A stretch of 61,725 bases of DNA from assembly GCF_000716545.1 (NCBI RefSeq), contig NZ_JNWZ01000042.1, positions 1 through 61,725 on the forward strand, read 5' to 3'. Shown here piece after piece: positions 11,015 through 26,054 of this stretch. This DNA is from Kitasatospora phosalacinea. Lineage in GTDB: Bacteria > Actinomycetota > Actinomycetes > Streptomycetales > Streptomycetaceae. The translations under genes and the position numbers were made by a program. Within the stretch, counting starts at the first letter, position 1. The number at the start of each line of letters is the position of its first letter. Below the pieces are notes generated by a model. It did not search any database. It was given only the letters and a program-made list of their open reading frames with translations, and was not told the origin of the DNA.

Positions 11015-11626
11015 ATGAGCACCCAGGACCGGCAATCCACTGCGCCCGACCCCGCGTGGGCCCCGCCCCGCCCGACCGCGGCGCCCGACACCCAGCAGTC
11101 CGACCCGCAGCGGTCCGGCTCCGGCGAGCGGGGTGTCCCGAAGGCCGTGAAGATCGCGCTCGGCGTCCTGGGCGGTCTGCTCCTGGTGGGCTTCGGCGCC
11201 GCGGTCGGCAGGGGAAGGGACGACACCGACCGGACCGGCGCGAGTGCCGGGCCCACCGTGACCGCGACCGTGACCGCGAGCCCCGTCCAGGCCCCGGCCA
11301 CCGTGACCGCCACCGTGACCGCCGTGGTCACCGAGACCGCGACGGTCACGGCCGAGCCGCCGGCGGCTCCGGCTGCGGAACCCGGTGGCACCGTTCCCGG
11401 CAGCGGGACCTTCCTGGTCGGCGACGACGTCGAACCCGGCACGTACAAGACGGCCGGGCCCGGTTCCCTCGGGATGTGCTACTGGGAGCGGGCCAAGGAC
11501 AGCAGCGGGGACTTCGAGTCGATCATCACCAACGAGACCCTGACCGGCCAGGGCGTGGTCACCATCAAGAAGACCGACAAGGTGTTCAAGACCCAGGGCT
11601 GCCAGGAATGGGTGAAGACCGGCTGA
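11015..11626 (+). CDS. Membrane-anchored secreted protein with Thr/Val/Ala repeat linker
   Basis: The 203-residue protein has a hydrophilic Pro-rich N terminus, one transmembrane helix (IALGVLGGLLLVGFGAAVG) and a low-complexity linker built from TVTAT/TVTAE units. The C-terminal domain begins GTFLVGDDVEPGTYKTAG and includes CYWERAKDSSG and a terminal cysteine segment. C-terminal domains with EPGTY and CYWER are common in uncharacterised actinobacterial envelope proteins. The gene lies 194 bases after the PASTA-like gene in the same direction and shares its single-pass architecture, so the pair may act together at the cell surface. No enzymatic motif is visible. Confidence 0.75.
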   Translation: MSTQDRQSTAPDPAWAPPRPTAAPDTQQSDPQRSGSGERGVPKAVKIALGVLGGLLLVGFGAAVGRGRDDTDRTGASAGPTVTATVTASPVQAPATVTATVTAVVTETATVTAEPPAAPAAEPGGTVPGSGTFLVGDDVEPGTYKTAGPGSLGMCYWERAKDSSGDFESIITNETLTGQGVVTIKKTDKVFKTQGCQEWVKTG

Positions 11627-11892
11627 GCCCCGCGCGGCGGCCGTGGTGTGCCTGGTGGAGGCGCTGCCGGTGCGGGCCCTGGTCCGGACGGCCCCGGACG
11701 TGACGGCGCGGAGGCGCGGGACGCGGGGGCGCTCGGCGGAGGCGTGACCGCTCGGCCGGCGGGGTGACCCTCCGTCACCAGGGCCGCGCGGCGCGGCGGT
11801 GTCCCGCCGACGGGGGCCGACGATGGAACGGGAGTCGACGGTGGGGAGCCGGCGATGGACCTCCGGGAACCCCTGAGAACGGAATTCGCCGT

Positions 11893-12660
11893 ATGGACAA
11901 GTCAACTCTCCTGCAGCTCGCCGCCGACGAGCTGGAGACGCGGGAGCTCCGAACGAGCCGCATCGAGATCATCGACTACGCGCCCAGCGACCGAGGTCTG
12001 CGCGTCCTGACCCCGCCGGGGTCGGTCGTGGTGTTCCTGGACCACGCCGGCGAGCCGATGCTCGACCGCATCCGGGAGACCGTCCTGAGCGGCAGCGGTG
12101 AGGACGTCCGGCTCGCGCAGGAGATCCAGGAGCTGTTCCGGGCCCGTACGAGGGTGAGCGAGTACCGCGCCTACCGCCTGCTGTGCGAGGCGGAGAGCTT
12201 CGCCACGATCCGCTACGGCGCCCGCACGCTCGCCACGCACGTCTTCCCGCCGCCCGGGCCCGGTCTGGTGGCGATCGAGAACCCCTACAACGGGGGCCGC
12301 CTGGCACCCGACGAGCTGACGCTGGTGGAGCACCTGGTCCCGGGCACCGACGCCGGGCTGGCCGCCGTCGCGGTCCGCCACATGCCTTCCCTCACCGAGG
12401 CGGAGCGGGCCGCCGTCGAGCAGGTTCCCGAGGACCAGTTGGAGATGAACCTCACCCTCCGGGCCGACTGCTGCGACAACTGGACGCACGTCGCGGAGGT
12501 GATCTGCCAGATCACGTACGCGAACTACCTGGCGATGGAGGCTCCCGTCCAGGACGCGGTCTCCCTCTCGCCCGAGCAGATCGCCCGGCTGGGGCCGGCC
12601 GCGTCCGCGCGCAAACTGCTCGACCTGCGGCGCGAGCTGCTCGGCCACGACCACCGCTGA
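11893..12660 (+). CDS. Conserved protein of unknown function (cysteine-containing)
   Basis: This 255-residue, mostly hydrophilic protein is not recognised. It starts MDKSTLLQLAADELETREL at an ATG, has no signal peptide or membrane segment, and contains a Cys pair in LRADCCDNWTHVAEVICQIT. Codon use is normal for the genome, so it is a real gene. It is 9 bases upstream of the 12670 gene and forms a unit with that gene and the HTTM gene at 13273, suggesting a shared membrane-associated pathway. An enzyme or chaperone for the partner membrane proteins is possible but unproven. Confidence 0.7.
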   Translation: MDKSTLLQLAADELETRELRTSRIEIIDYAPSDRGLRVLTPPGSVVVFLDHAGEPMLDRIRETVLSGSGEDVRLAQEIQELFRARTRVSEYRAYRLLCEAESFATIRYGARTLATHVFPPPGPGLVAIENPYNGGRLAPDELTLVEHLVPGTDAGLAAVAVRHMPSLTEAERAAVEQVPEDQLEMNLTLRADCCDNWTHVAEVICQITYANYLAMEAPVQDAVSLSPEQIARLGPAASARKLLDLRRELLGHDHR

Positions 12661-12669
12661 GGTGCCGGG

Positions 12670-13191
12670 GTGCGCGAGCTCGCCGAATTCGCCTTCGCGG
12701 CGGTGTGCTGCCTGTGGATCGTGCTGACGGTGGTGTGCCAGGTCCCGTCGCGGGCGGCGGGCAGGATCCGCGGGCGCGACGTCTTCGCCCTGGTCCCGCA
12801 GTGGTCCTTCTTCGCTCCGACGCCCGGCATGCAGGACATCGTCGTGGTCCACCGGTACCGCACGGTGGACGGCGGTCTTTCGCGGTGGCGCGAAGTGGCG
12901 GCCGGCGCTCCCAGCGGACAGCCGCTGTGCGCGGTGTGGAACCCGCACCGCCGGCACGCCAAGGCCGTGCTCGACGCGACCAAGAACCTCATGCAACTGG
13001 CCGCCGAGGGACGCCGGCCGGAGGAGATCCAGCTGTCCGTGCCCTACCTGGCGCTGCTCACGTACGTCTCGGCGCAGCTCTGCCCGCAGGAGCGGCGTGC
13101 CACCCAGTTCGCCCTCGTGGTGCAGCGGAGTTCGGCGTTCCAGGACCCCCCGTCGGTGGCCTTCGTCTCGGCCCTGCACGCGATCGACTGA
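12670..13191 (+). CDS. Small membrane-anchored protein of the HTTM neighbourhood
   Basis: The 173-residue product has one N-terminal transmembrane segment (FAFAAVCCLWIVLTVVCQV) followed by a soluble domain containing VPQWSFFAPTPGMQDIVVVH. The WSFFAPTP segment is typical of short proteins encoded beside HTTM/vitamin-K-carboxylase-like membrane proteins. It starts with GTG, 9 bases after the preceding stop, and is followed by a hairpin and then the HTTM gene. The function is unknown. Confidence 0.7.
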   Translation: MRELAEFAFAAVCCLWIVLTVVCQVPSRAAGRIRGRDVFALVPQWSFFAPTPGMQDIVVVHRYRTVDGGLSRWREVAAGAPSGQPLCAVWNPHRRHAKAVLDATKNLMQLAAEGRRPEEIQLSVPYLALLTYVSAQLCPQERRATQFALVVQRSSAFQDPPSVAFVSALHAID

Positions 13192-13219
13192 GCGGCCGGC
13201 AGCACCGGCGGCACCGGTA

Positions 13220-13248
13220 GCCGTGCCCCGTTCGCAACGGGGCACGGC
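13220..13248 (+). terminator. Intergenic hairpin before the HTTM gene
   Basis: A perfect 13-bp stem (13220-13232 with 13236-13248) with a 3-base loop lies 24 bases before the GTG of the next gene. It could terminate or attenuate read-through, or protect the upstream mRNA. Confidence 0.6.
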
Positions 13249-13272
13249 CGGAAAGGACTTGGAGCGGACCTC

Positions 13273-14061
13273 GTGGATGCCGACCTGGCCGTGCGCCTCA
13301 CCGTTTCGATCGCCGGTGTCGGCGTCGCCGTCTCCGCCTGGGAGTACCTGACGCGCCCCGCCCTGCTGGCCGACCGCTCGCTCGCCAGTTGGCCGGTGGG
13401 CCGCTCCAGCCGGCCCTGGCGGCTTCCCCGGCCGGTGGACCGGGCCGTCGATCTGCTGTTCCGGTACCCGAACGTCCTCGTGCTGGTGCTGCTGAGGTTC
13501 GTCGCGGCGGTGGCGACCGTGATCGGCGACCTGGCCCCGGCCGTCCTCTGCCTGGGCGTGATCGCCGCGACCTCCGTCCTCCTCGGTCTGCGCTCCCCGT
13601 ACGGGACCGACGGGGCGGACCAGCTCTCGACGATCATCTTCGTCGTCGCCTTCTTCGCCACGGCGGTCGGCACCGAGGGGGCGCGGCACGTCTTCCTCTG
13701 GTTCGTGGCGGCGCAGGCGTGCTGCGCGTACTTCACCGCGGGCTTCGCCAAACTGGTCTCGCCGGTGTGGCGCAGCGGCCGGGCCCTCGGCGGCATCCTC
13801 GGAACGGCCTCCTACGGGTACCGCGGGCTGGGCCCCGTCGTCGCGTCGCACGCCCGGTCGGCGCGGCTCGCCGGGTGGTGGGTGATCGCGCTCGAATGCG
13901 CCTTCCCCCTCGTCCTCGTGGGCGTGCCCCGGGTGACCTACCTGCTGCTGGCCCTCGCGTTCTCGCTGCACCTCGGCGCCCTGGTGTTCATGCGGCTGAA
14001 CACCTTCCTGTGGGCGTTCTCCGCCACCTATCCGAGCATCCTCTTCTGCACCCTCCAGTAG
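13273..14061 (+). CDS. HTTM-domain-like polytopic membrane protein
   Basis: The 262-residue protein has about six transmembrane helices and resembles the HTTM family, the membrane part shared with vitamin-K-dependent gamma-carboxylases. Supporting segments are LRSPYGTDGADQLSTIIFVV and YFTAGFAKLVSPVWRSG, the latter being the expected Y-x-x-(A/S)-G-(I/F)-x-K motif. The start at GTG 13273 follows TTGGAG. Its reaction is unknown. A second HTTM-type gene, paired with a DCC thiol oxidoreductase, occurs at 45678; this copy has no DCC partner beside it. Confidence 0.72.
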   Translation: MDADLAVRLTVSIAGVGVAVSAWEYLTRPALLADRSLASWPVGRSSRPWRLPRPVDRAVDLLFRYPNVLVLVLLRFVAAVATVIGDLAPAVLCLGVIAATSVLLGLRSPYGTDGADQLSTIIFVVAFFATAVGTEGARHVFLWFVAAQACCAYFTAGFAKLVSPVWRSGRALGGILGTASYGYRGLGPVVASHARSARLAGWWVIALECAFPLVLVGVPRVTYLLLALAFSLHLGALVFMRLNTFLWAFSATYPSILFCTLQ

Positions 14062-14273
14062 GGCGGAGCCCGTGCGGACGGGCCGGAGCGCCGGCCGGCG
14101 ACCGGGGTGTCCGGGCGTTCGCGGCTTTCCTGACGGGCGTCAAGTCGCCTGCCGGTCAACGGGGTCGGGTGGTTCCCGTCCGGGAGATCGTTCGCCGTCC
14201 GGCGGGTCCGGGCCGCCCGCTCTGCGAGGATGGAACCGTCGGTGACGGCACGGGCACGACAGGGGAGCGGCTC

Positions 14274-15437
14274 ATGGCTCGGATCGTGGTGGTGGGCGGC
14301 GGGATCGCCGGAACGGCGGCCGCGCTGGCCCTGCACAAGGCCGGCCACGAGCCGACCGTCCACGAGGCGCACCCCGGAACCGACGAGGACATCGGCGCGT
14401 TCATGACCCTGGCCAGCAACGGCATGCGCGCCCTGGCCGGGTTCGACGCCGCCCGGGCTGTGGCCGGTGTCGGCTTCGACGTCACCCGGATGAACGCCCT
14501 CGACGCGGCCGGGACCGAACTGGCGTCGATGCCGCTCGGCGAGCACGACCGGCCGCTCGCCCGTTACCGCTGTCTGCGCCGGGCCGAACTCGCCGCCGTG
14601 CTCCGGGCCGAGGCCCGCCGACGCGGGATCGGTCTGCGGCACGCCGCCCGGCTCACCGGGGTCACGGAGACCGACGGCGACGTCACCGCCCGCTTCGCCG
14701 ACGGCACCCACGCCACCGGAGACCTGCTGGTCGGCGCCGACGGCCTGCGCTCCGCGGTACGGGCCTGGCTCGACCCGCACGGCCCCGGCCCCGCCTACGC
14801 CGGGCAACGCGTCTTCTACGGCTACAGCGACACCGCACCGCGACCCGCCGCCGAGCCCGGCCTGATCACCATGGTCCGCGGCAGCGCGGCCGCCTTCGGT
14901 TACCTGGTCCCGCCCGCCGGCCGGACCCACTGGTTCGCCCGCGTCCCGGGCCCGCCCCTCGACGCGGAGGAACGCGCCCGCACCGCCCCCGCCCAGTGGC
15001 GCGCCCGGCTGGAAGCGCTGCTGCGCCCCGACCGCACCCCCTGCGCCGACATCGTGGCGGGCACCGGCGACGACCTCATGGTCACCGACGCCCTCCACCT
15101 GCCGCCCGGGGGCCGCTGGCGCGGCCGCCGCGCGGTACTGATCGGCGACGCCGCGCACGCCGCCTCCCCGGCCACCGGGCAGGGCGCCTCGATGGCGCTG
15201 GAGGACGCCCTCGTCCTCGCCAAGGCCCTCCGGGACACCCCCTCCCTCGAAGCCGCGCTCGCCCGCTACGAACACCACCGCCGCCCCCGGGCCGAGCAGA
15301 ACACCGCGGCCAGCGCCCGTCTCACCGCCGCCCGCCCGTCCGAGGACACCCGGCGCGGCGCGGACACCCGGCGCGCCGCGGACGGCGGGGCGGACGAGGC
15401 GCTGCTGCGCCTGCTCGACTGGGACACCCCGCTCTGA
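14274..15437 (+). CDS. FAD-dependent monooxygenase (salicylate hydroxylase-like)
   Basis: The 387-residue protein opens with [20 protein letters not shown] (FAD Rossmann), has the DG motif in [15 protein letters not shown] and the GD motif in [18 protein letters not shown]. This identifies a single-component class A flavin monooxygenase related to salicylate/zeaxanthin-type hydroxylases. AGGGGAG stands before the ATG. The last 40 residues contain a repeated [15 protein letters not shown] segment of low complexity. It lies about 0.8 kb before the NRPS cluster, across the junction region, so membership in that pathway is unlikely but not excluded. Confidence 0.85.
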   Translation: MARIVVVGGGIAGTAAALALHKAGHEPTVHEAHPGTDEDIGAFMTLASNGMRALAGFDAARAVAGVGFDVTRMNALDAAGTELASMPLGEHDRPLARYRCLRRAELAAVLRAEARRRGIGLRHAARLTGVTETDGDVTARFADGTHATGDLLVGADGLRSAVRAWLDPHGPGPAYAGQRVFYGYSDTAPRPAAEPGLITMVRGSAAAFGYLVPPAGRTHWFARVPGPPLDAEERARTAPAQWRARLEALLRPDRTPCADIVAGTGDDLMVTDALHLPPGGRWRGRRAVLIGDAAHAASPATGQGASMALEDALVLAKALRDTPSLEAALARYEHHRRPRAEQNTAASARLTAARPSEDTRRGADTRRAADGGADEALLRLLDWDTPL

Positions 15438-15447
15438 GCCCCGGCCC

Positions 15448-15543
15448 TTCCGGGGACTGGACTCCGGTGACGGTGCCGTCGGAGTCGACGTTCCACTGCT
15501 GGTTGGTACCGCCGTGGCAGTCCCACGACTGGGCCTGGGTTGT
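15448..15543 (-). pseudogene. Remnant of a ricin-B lectin (CBM13) repeat
   Basis: On the minus strand a short stretch reads [19 protein letters not shown], the classic C-x-G-x-x-N-Q-x-W repeat of ricin-B/CBM13 modules found at the ends of secreted glycoside hydrolases. The reading frame loses similarity on both sides: it has no signal peptide upstream and runs into Arg/Gly/Ala-rich sequence downstream. It therefore looks like a fragment left by deletion or recombination. The operator-like palindrome at 15695 lies upstream of it in the correct orientation. Confidence 0.7.
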
Positions 15544-15694
15544 GAACAGGGGACTGCGTTTCACGGGCTCTTCCTTCACTGTGGGTGGACAGGAGCTCAG
15601 GGCGCCGGCCGGCGGAACCTCGGTGCCGTGCGCGGGTGGGAGCCGCCTGGTGCGCGCGAAGGCGGGCCGGGGACGGGGTTGGGGGCCACCGTCG

Positions 15695-15708
15695 TGTTAG
15701 CGCTAACA
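15695..15708. promoter_or_regulatory. Orphan perfect palindrome of glycoside-hydrolase operator type
   Basis: TGTTAGCGCTAACA is a perfect 14-bp palindrome with the central AGCGCT typical of LacI-family operators in front of Streptomyces sugar-utilisation genes. No intact glycoside hydrolase follows on either strand; only the lectin remnant at 15448-15543 does. It may be a relic, or it may have been taken over as a control site. Confidence 0.6.
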
Positions 15709-16272
15709 ATCGCGGGCGGACTTCCTCCTCCGAAGTGGAGGTGTTTTGAAGGCGACGTCCGCAGCGCGCATCACTCCGTACACGCAGTCAACCCTTTTCG
15801 CACCGGCCCGGCACCGGCTGTCTTCCCTGTGGCGCCCGGGGCGGGTGTGGTGAGTGTGATGGGTGTGACGGTTGTGATGCGGGGTGATGACTGGTCTGTT
15901 TTCGGGGGCGGTTTTTTGTGGTGTTCCGGTTCAATTCTCGTTTTAACGGGCGGGGGGAGTAATCGCTTTACTCTATCGGCGGGTGGGGCGGCGATCCATG
16001 CTGACGGAGTGGAACGCGTGGGGACGGCGGTTCGCCGGCGGTCGTGGTTCCCGGGGGTCCGCGTGTGGCCGGTACGTGCCGGTTGCCGGAACCGTTCGGG
16101 GGTCGGGACGGTGTCCGGGCGGGCGGCTGCTCGCACGTGCTCTTCGGCCTGCCCGATGCCGGCCGTGCCCGTCCTTCGTACCCGCCGTGCCGGTTCGGCA
16201 CGCGGTTCGGCGGACGTGCGGGCGTGCGGGTGGTGGGTGTCGTCGCGTCGTTCGCATACCCGGAGGAACCCC
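15709..16272. other. Gene-poor region upstream of the NRPS operon
   Basis: No convincing gene is seen in these 564 bases. From about 15840 to 15975 the sequence is unusually T-rich for this genome, with runs of T on the plus strand and TTTACTC near 15967. It is the likely promoter region of the plus-strand biosynthetic operon. A consensus promoter cannot be assigned with confidence. Confidence 0.5.
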
Positions 16273-16467
16273 ATGGACGATTCTCCCCAGTCGTACACCG
16301 TCGTGTTCAACGACGAGGAGCAGTACTCGATCTGGCCCGCCGACCGGGAGCTGCCCGCCGGTTGGCAGCCCGCCGGTGTCACCGGCACGAAGACCGACTG
16401 TCTGACCCACATCGGCACCGTGTGGACGGACATGCGCCCCCTGAGCCTGCGTCGGATCTCGGAGTAA
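16273..16467 (+). CDS. mbtH: MbtH-like NRPS accessory protein
   Basis: This 64-residue protein carries the MbtH signature: [20 protein letters not shown], then PAGWQPAG and finally [11 protein letters not shown], with the family-defining tryptophans. MbtH-like proteins bind NRPS adenylation domains and are needed for their folding or activity. CGGAGG precedes the ATG. It is the first gene of the plus-strand biosynthetic operon, 38 bases before the first NRPS gene. Confidence 0.95.
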   Translation: MDDSPQSYTVVFNDEEQYSIWPADRELPAGWQPAGVTGTKTDCLTHIGTVWTDMRPLSLRRISE

Positions 16468-16505
16468 TCCCCGTTCCAGCCACCCACTTATCCCGGCAGT
16501 GAAGG

Positions 16506-21568
<5,063 letters not shown>

Positions 21569-21572
<4 letters not shown>

Positions 21573-24500
21573 GCACCCCCCTGGAAACCGGCACCGGTGA
21601 GGACGACCGCGCCCCCCTGTCCTACGCCCAGCAGCGCCTGTGGTTCCTCGACCAGCTCCAGCCCGGCAGTTCGGTCTACAACGTCCCCCTGGGCTACGAC
21701 ATCACCGGCCCCCTGGACACCGACGCCCTCCAGCAGGCGCTGACCGAGACCGCGCGCCGCCATGAGATCCTGCGCACCGCCTTCCGCTCCGCCGGCGGCA
21801 CCCCCCACCAGGTGGTCCTGCCGCCCGCCCCCCTGGCCGTCCCCGTCACCGACCTCACCGGTCCCGGCCGCAGCCCGGAGCAGGTCGCGGCCCGGGCCGC
21901 GGCCCTGGCCGACGAGGAAGCCGCCGTCCCCTTCGACCTGGTCGCCGGGCGCGTCATCCGCGCCCGCCTGCTGCGCCTGGGCCCCGAGCACCACCGCCTG
22001 CTGCTGACCGTCCACCACCTGGCCTGCGACGCCCCCGCGATCGGCACCCTCGGCAAGGAGATCGAGACCCACTACCGCGCCGCCCTCGGCGCGGGAGGCC
22101 CGCGGCCCGACGAACTGCCCATGCAGTACGCCGACTTCGCGTACTGGCAGCAGGAGACCCTGGCGGGACCCGAGCTCGGCCGCCTGCTGGACCACTGGAA
22201 GCGGCACCTGGAGGGCATGCCCGCCCAGAACCTGCCCACCGACCACCCCCGTCCGCCCGTGCAGAGCTACCGCGGTGCCGCGCTCACCTTCCCCCTGCCC
22301 CCCGAGGCCGTCCAGCGCCTCGAGGAGCTGGGCCGCGGCGAAGGCGCGACCCTCTACAGCGTCCTGCTCGCCGCGTTCGCGGTCCTGCTGCGCGCCCACG
22401 TGGGCCAGGACGAAGTCGTCGTCGGCACCCCCGTCTCGGGGCGCGAGCGCCCCGAACTGGCCCCCCTGATCGGCTTCTTCACCAACACCCTGGTCCTGCG
22501 CTGCGACCTCGCCGCCCGTCCCACCTTCCGCAGGCTCGTCCAGCGCGTGTGGGAGGAGGTCAAGGGCGCCCTCGCCCACCAGGACCTGCCCTTCGAGAAA
22601 CTCGTCGAAGAGCTCCACCCCGACCGCGACCTCGCCCAGAACCCGCTCTTCCAGGTCCTGTTCAGCTACCGCCACGAGGACGAGGGCAGCGGGCTGCGCC
22701 TGCAGGGCTGCCAGGTGAGCCCGGTCATGGGCGACGCCGGCGCCGCCCGCTTCGACCTCACCCTGAGCCTCACCCGCACCCCCGACGGCGTCACCGGCCG
22801 GCTCGAGTACAGCACCGACCTGTTCGAAGCCGCCACCGCCGAGCGCCTGGCCGAGCGTTACGCCCAGGTCGTGGCCGCCGCCGCACAGGACCCCGACCGG
22901 GCGGTGGACGAACTGGCCGTCCTGCCGCCCGGCGAACTGGACACCCTCGCCCGGTGGCACGCCGGCCCCCGGGCGAGCACCTCCCAGGCCCTGGTGCACC
23001 GGCTCCTGGCCCAGCGCGTGGCCGCCACCCCCGACGCCACCGCGCTGATCGCCTCCGACGCCACCCTGACCTACCGCGAACTCGACGCCCGCGCCGAGCA
23101 CTTCGCCGCCCGGCTGCGCCGCCTGGGCGTGGCGGCGGACGAGCCGGTGGGCGTCCACCTGCACCGCACCTCCCTGCTGATGGTGGCCCTGCTGGGCATC
23201 CTCAAGGCCGGTGCGGCCTACCTCCCGCTGGACCCCGACTACCCCGCCGGCCGCCTGGCGTTCATGGTCGCCGACGCGGGCGTGCGCCTGGTGGTCGCCG
23301 ACCCGGCCAACGCCGCCTCCGCCGGACGCCTGGGCGCCGCCCGCGTCGTGGTCCCCGGCGAGCACACCGACGACGAGCACACCGACGACCGGACCGGCGA
23401 GCACACCGGCGGCCGGGGAAGCGGCTCCACCGCCGCCCCGGAGGTGACACCCGACAACCTCGCCTACGTGATCTACACCTCCGGCTCCACCGGCCGGCCC
23501 AAGGGGGTCATGGTCACCCACCGCAACGTCGCCAACCTCTTCGCCGGCATGAGCGAGGCCTTCGGCGAGGACGAACCCAGCACCTGGCTCGCCCTCACCA
23601 GCGTCTCCTTCGACATCTCCGTCGTCGAACTGCTGTGGGCCCTCACCCACGGCCACCGCATCGTGCTGCGCCGCGAACCGCCCCTGCGCGCCGCCCCCGC
23701 CGACGGCCAGGGCCCCGACGCCCAGGCCCGCTCCCGTCCCATCGACTTCAGCCTCCTCTACTTCGGCAGCGACAGCGAAGCCAGCCCCGAGGACCGCTAC
23801 CGCCTGCTCCTGGAAGGCGCGAAGTTCGCCGACCGCAACAACTTCACCGCCGTGTGGACCCCCGAGCGCCACTTCCACCGGTTCGGCGGCCTCTACCCCA
23901 ACCCCTCCCTGATGGCCGCCGCCGTCGCCGCCGTCACCGAGCGCGTCCACGTCCGCGCGGGCAGCGTCGTCATGCCCCTGCACGACCCCCTGCGCGTGGC
24001 CGAGGAGTGGTCGGCCGTCGACAACCTCTCCGGCGGCCGCGTCGGCATCTCCCTCGCCTCCGGCTGGCACGCCAACGACTTCGTCCTCGCCCCCGACAAC
24101 TACGCCGCCCGCAAGCAGCTGATGATGGACGGCCTCGCCGAGGTCCGCAGCCTGTGGAGCGGACACGGGACCACCCGCCGCAACGGCGTGGGCGCCCAGG
24201 TCGACGTCGGCATCTACCCCAAGCCCGTCCAGAGCCGGCTGCCGGTGTGGCTCACCAGTGCCAAGCACCCCGAGACCTTCCGCATGGCCGGCGAAGCCGG
24301 CACCGGCGTCCTGACCCACCTCCTGGGGCACAGCCTCGACGAACTCGCCGAGAAGATCGCCCTCTACCGCAAGACCTGGCGCGAACACGGCCACGGACCC
24401 GGCGACGGCCACGTGGCGGTCATGGTCCACACCTTCGTCGGCACCGACCTCGAAGAGGTCCGTGAACTGGTGCGCGAGCCCATGAGCCGCTACCTGGAGA

Positions 24501-26005
24501 CCTCCTTCGACCTCATCGCCTCCCTGGGTGCCACCACCGGCAGCGCCGAGGACTTCAAGGCCCTGCCGCCCGGGGAACTGCGCGCACTCGTCGACCGGGC
24601 CTTCGAGCGGTTCTTCGCCACCGCCAGCCTCCTGGGCACCCCCCAGGTCTGCGCCGACATGGTCGACCGCATGAAGGCCGCCGGGGCCGACGAAGTCGCC
24701 TGCCTCATCGACTTCGGCGTCGAGGACAAAGCCGCCCTCGACGCCCTGGCGCACCTCGTCACCGTCCGCGACATCAGCGAGGAACGCCGGAACGCCGCCC
24801 TGGCCGAAACCGAGGAACCCCTCGCCGAGCAGCTGCGCGCCCACCGGGTCACCCACCTGCAGTGCACCCCCTCCCTGGCCCGCGCCCTGCTCGCCGACCA
24901 GGACGCCCGCGCCGAGCTGCCCCGGCTCACCCGTCTGCTGGTCGGCGGCGAAGCACTGCCCACCGACCTCGCCCACGCCCTCGCCGACACCGTCGCGGGC
25001 ACCGTCCACAACATGTACGGGCCCACCGAGGCCGCCGTGTGGGCCACCACCGCCCACATCCCCTCCCACGGCCCCGCCACCATCGGACGGCCCCTGGCCG
25101 GCGTCCGCGCCTACATCGCCGACCAGGACCTGCGCCTGTGCCCCGTCGGCGTCCCCGGGGAACTGCTCCTGGCCGGCGACGGCATCGTCCGCGGCTACCT
25201 CGGCCGCAACAGCACCACCGCCGAACGCTTCCAGCCCGACCCCTTCACCGGCACACCCGGCGCCCGCCTCTACCGCACCGGCGACCTGGCCCGCTGGACC
25301 CCCCAGGGCACCCTCGAGTTCCTCGGCCGCCTCGACGACCAGGTCAAGTTCCACGGCCACCGCATCGAACTCGGCGAGATCGAAGCCGCCCTGGCCCAGC
25401 ACCCCGCCGTGCGCTCCGCCGTCGCCGTCATCCGCGGCACCGGCGCCGAAGGACGCCTGATCGCCTACTACGTGCCCGCTCCCGGGCGCACCGCCACCGG
25501 CACCGAGCTGCGCGCCCACCTCGCCACCCGGCTGCCCGGCTACATGCTGCCCGGCGCCGTCCACGCCATCGACGCCGTCCCGCTGACCCCGAACAAGAAG
25601 GTCGACCGCAACGCCCTGCCCGACCTGACCGAGAGCCGCTCCGAGGGCACCACCGCCTACGCCGCGCCCACCAGCGACACCGAGCGCCTGGTCACCGAAG
25701 TGTGGCGGGACGTCCTGGGCGTCGAACGCGTCGGGCTGGACGACAACTTCTTCGCCCTGGGCGGCAACTCCCTGCTCGTCGTCGTCGCCCGCGCCCGTCT
25801 GCTCGAACAGCGCGACAGCGCCCTGTCCCTGGTCGACATGTTCCGCTACCCCTCCGCCCGCGCGCTGGCCCAGGCCATCGACCGCGCACCCGGATCCGAC
25901 GACGACGACGACCCGGCCGCCGGCGCCGCCGCCGCCAGCCGCGCCGCCGCCCGGCGCGGCGCCAAGCACTCCGCCGCACGCCGCGCGGGCAGGACAGGAG
26001 CGTGA
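21569..26005 (+). CDS. NRPS, C-A-T with a flavin monooxygenase inserted in the A domain
   Basis: The 1478-residue synthetase starts with a condensation domain whose active motif is HHLACDA (149-155; Ala replaces the usual final Gly). The A domain begins near 475 with YVIYTSGSTGRPKG. It is interrupted after the A4 region (RIVLRRE, about residue 705) by roughly 345 residues of luciferase-like monooxygenase: IDFSLLYFGSDSEA, WTPERHFHRFGGLYPNPS, LSGGRVGISLASGWHANDF and VWLTSAKHPETF. This matches the MupA/Atu3671-type FMN-dependent LLM subfamily. The A domain resumes near 1085 with VTHLQCTPSLARAL and ends before T3 (Ser1401). Its code D-I-V-Q-L-G-M-V-W differs from a glycine code (DILQLG(L/M)(I/V)W) mainly at one site. 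In myxothiazol/melithiazol synthetases a monooxygenase embedded in a Gly A domain oxidises glycine C-alpha. The C terminus is an Asp-rich then Arg/Ala-rich tail that may dock to the next protein. Confidence 0.95.
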
Positions 26006-26054
26006 GCGTGCCCACCACCACACCGACACGGCAACGATCACAAGGGGGCCTCGG

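Noticed and set aside
14274..15437. FAD monooxygenase as part of the NRPS-PKS cluster
   Set aside because: It is separated from the operon by about 0.8 kb containing a broken gene remnant, so it was assigned to the flank.
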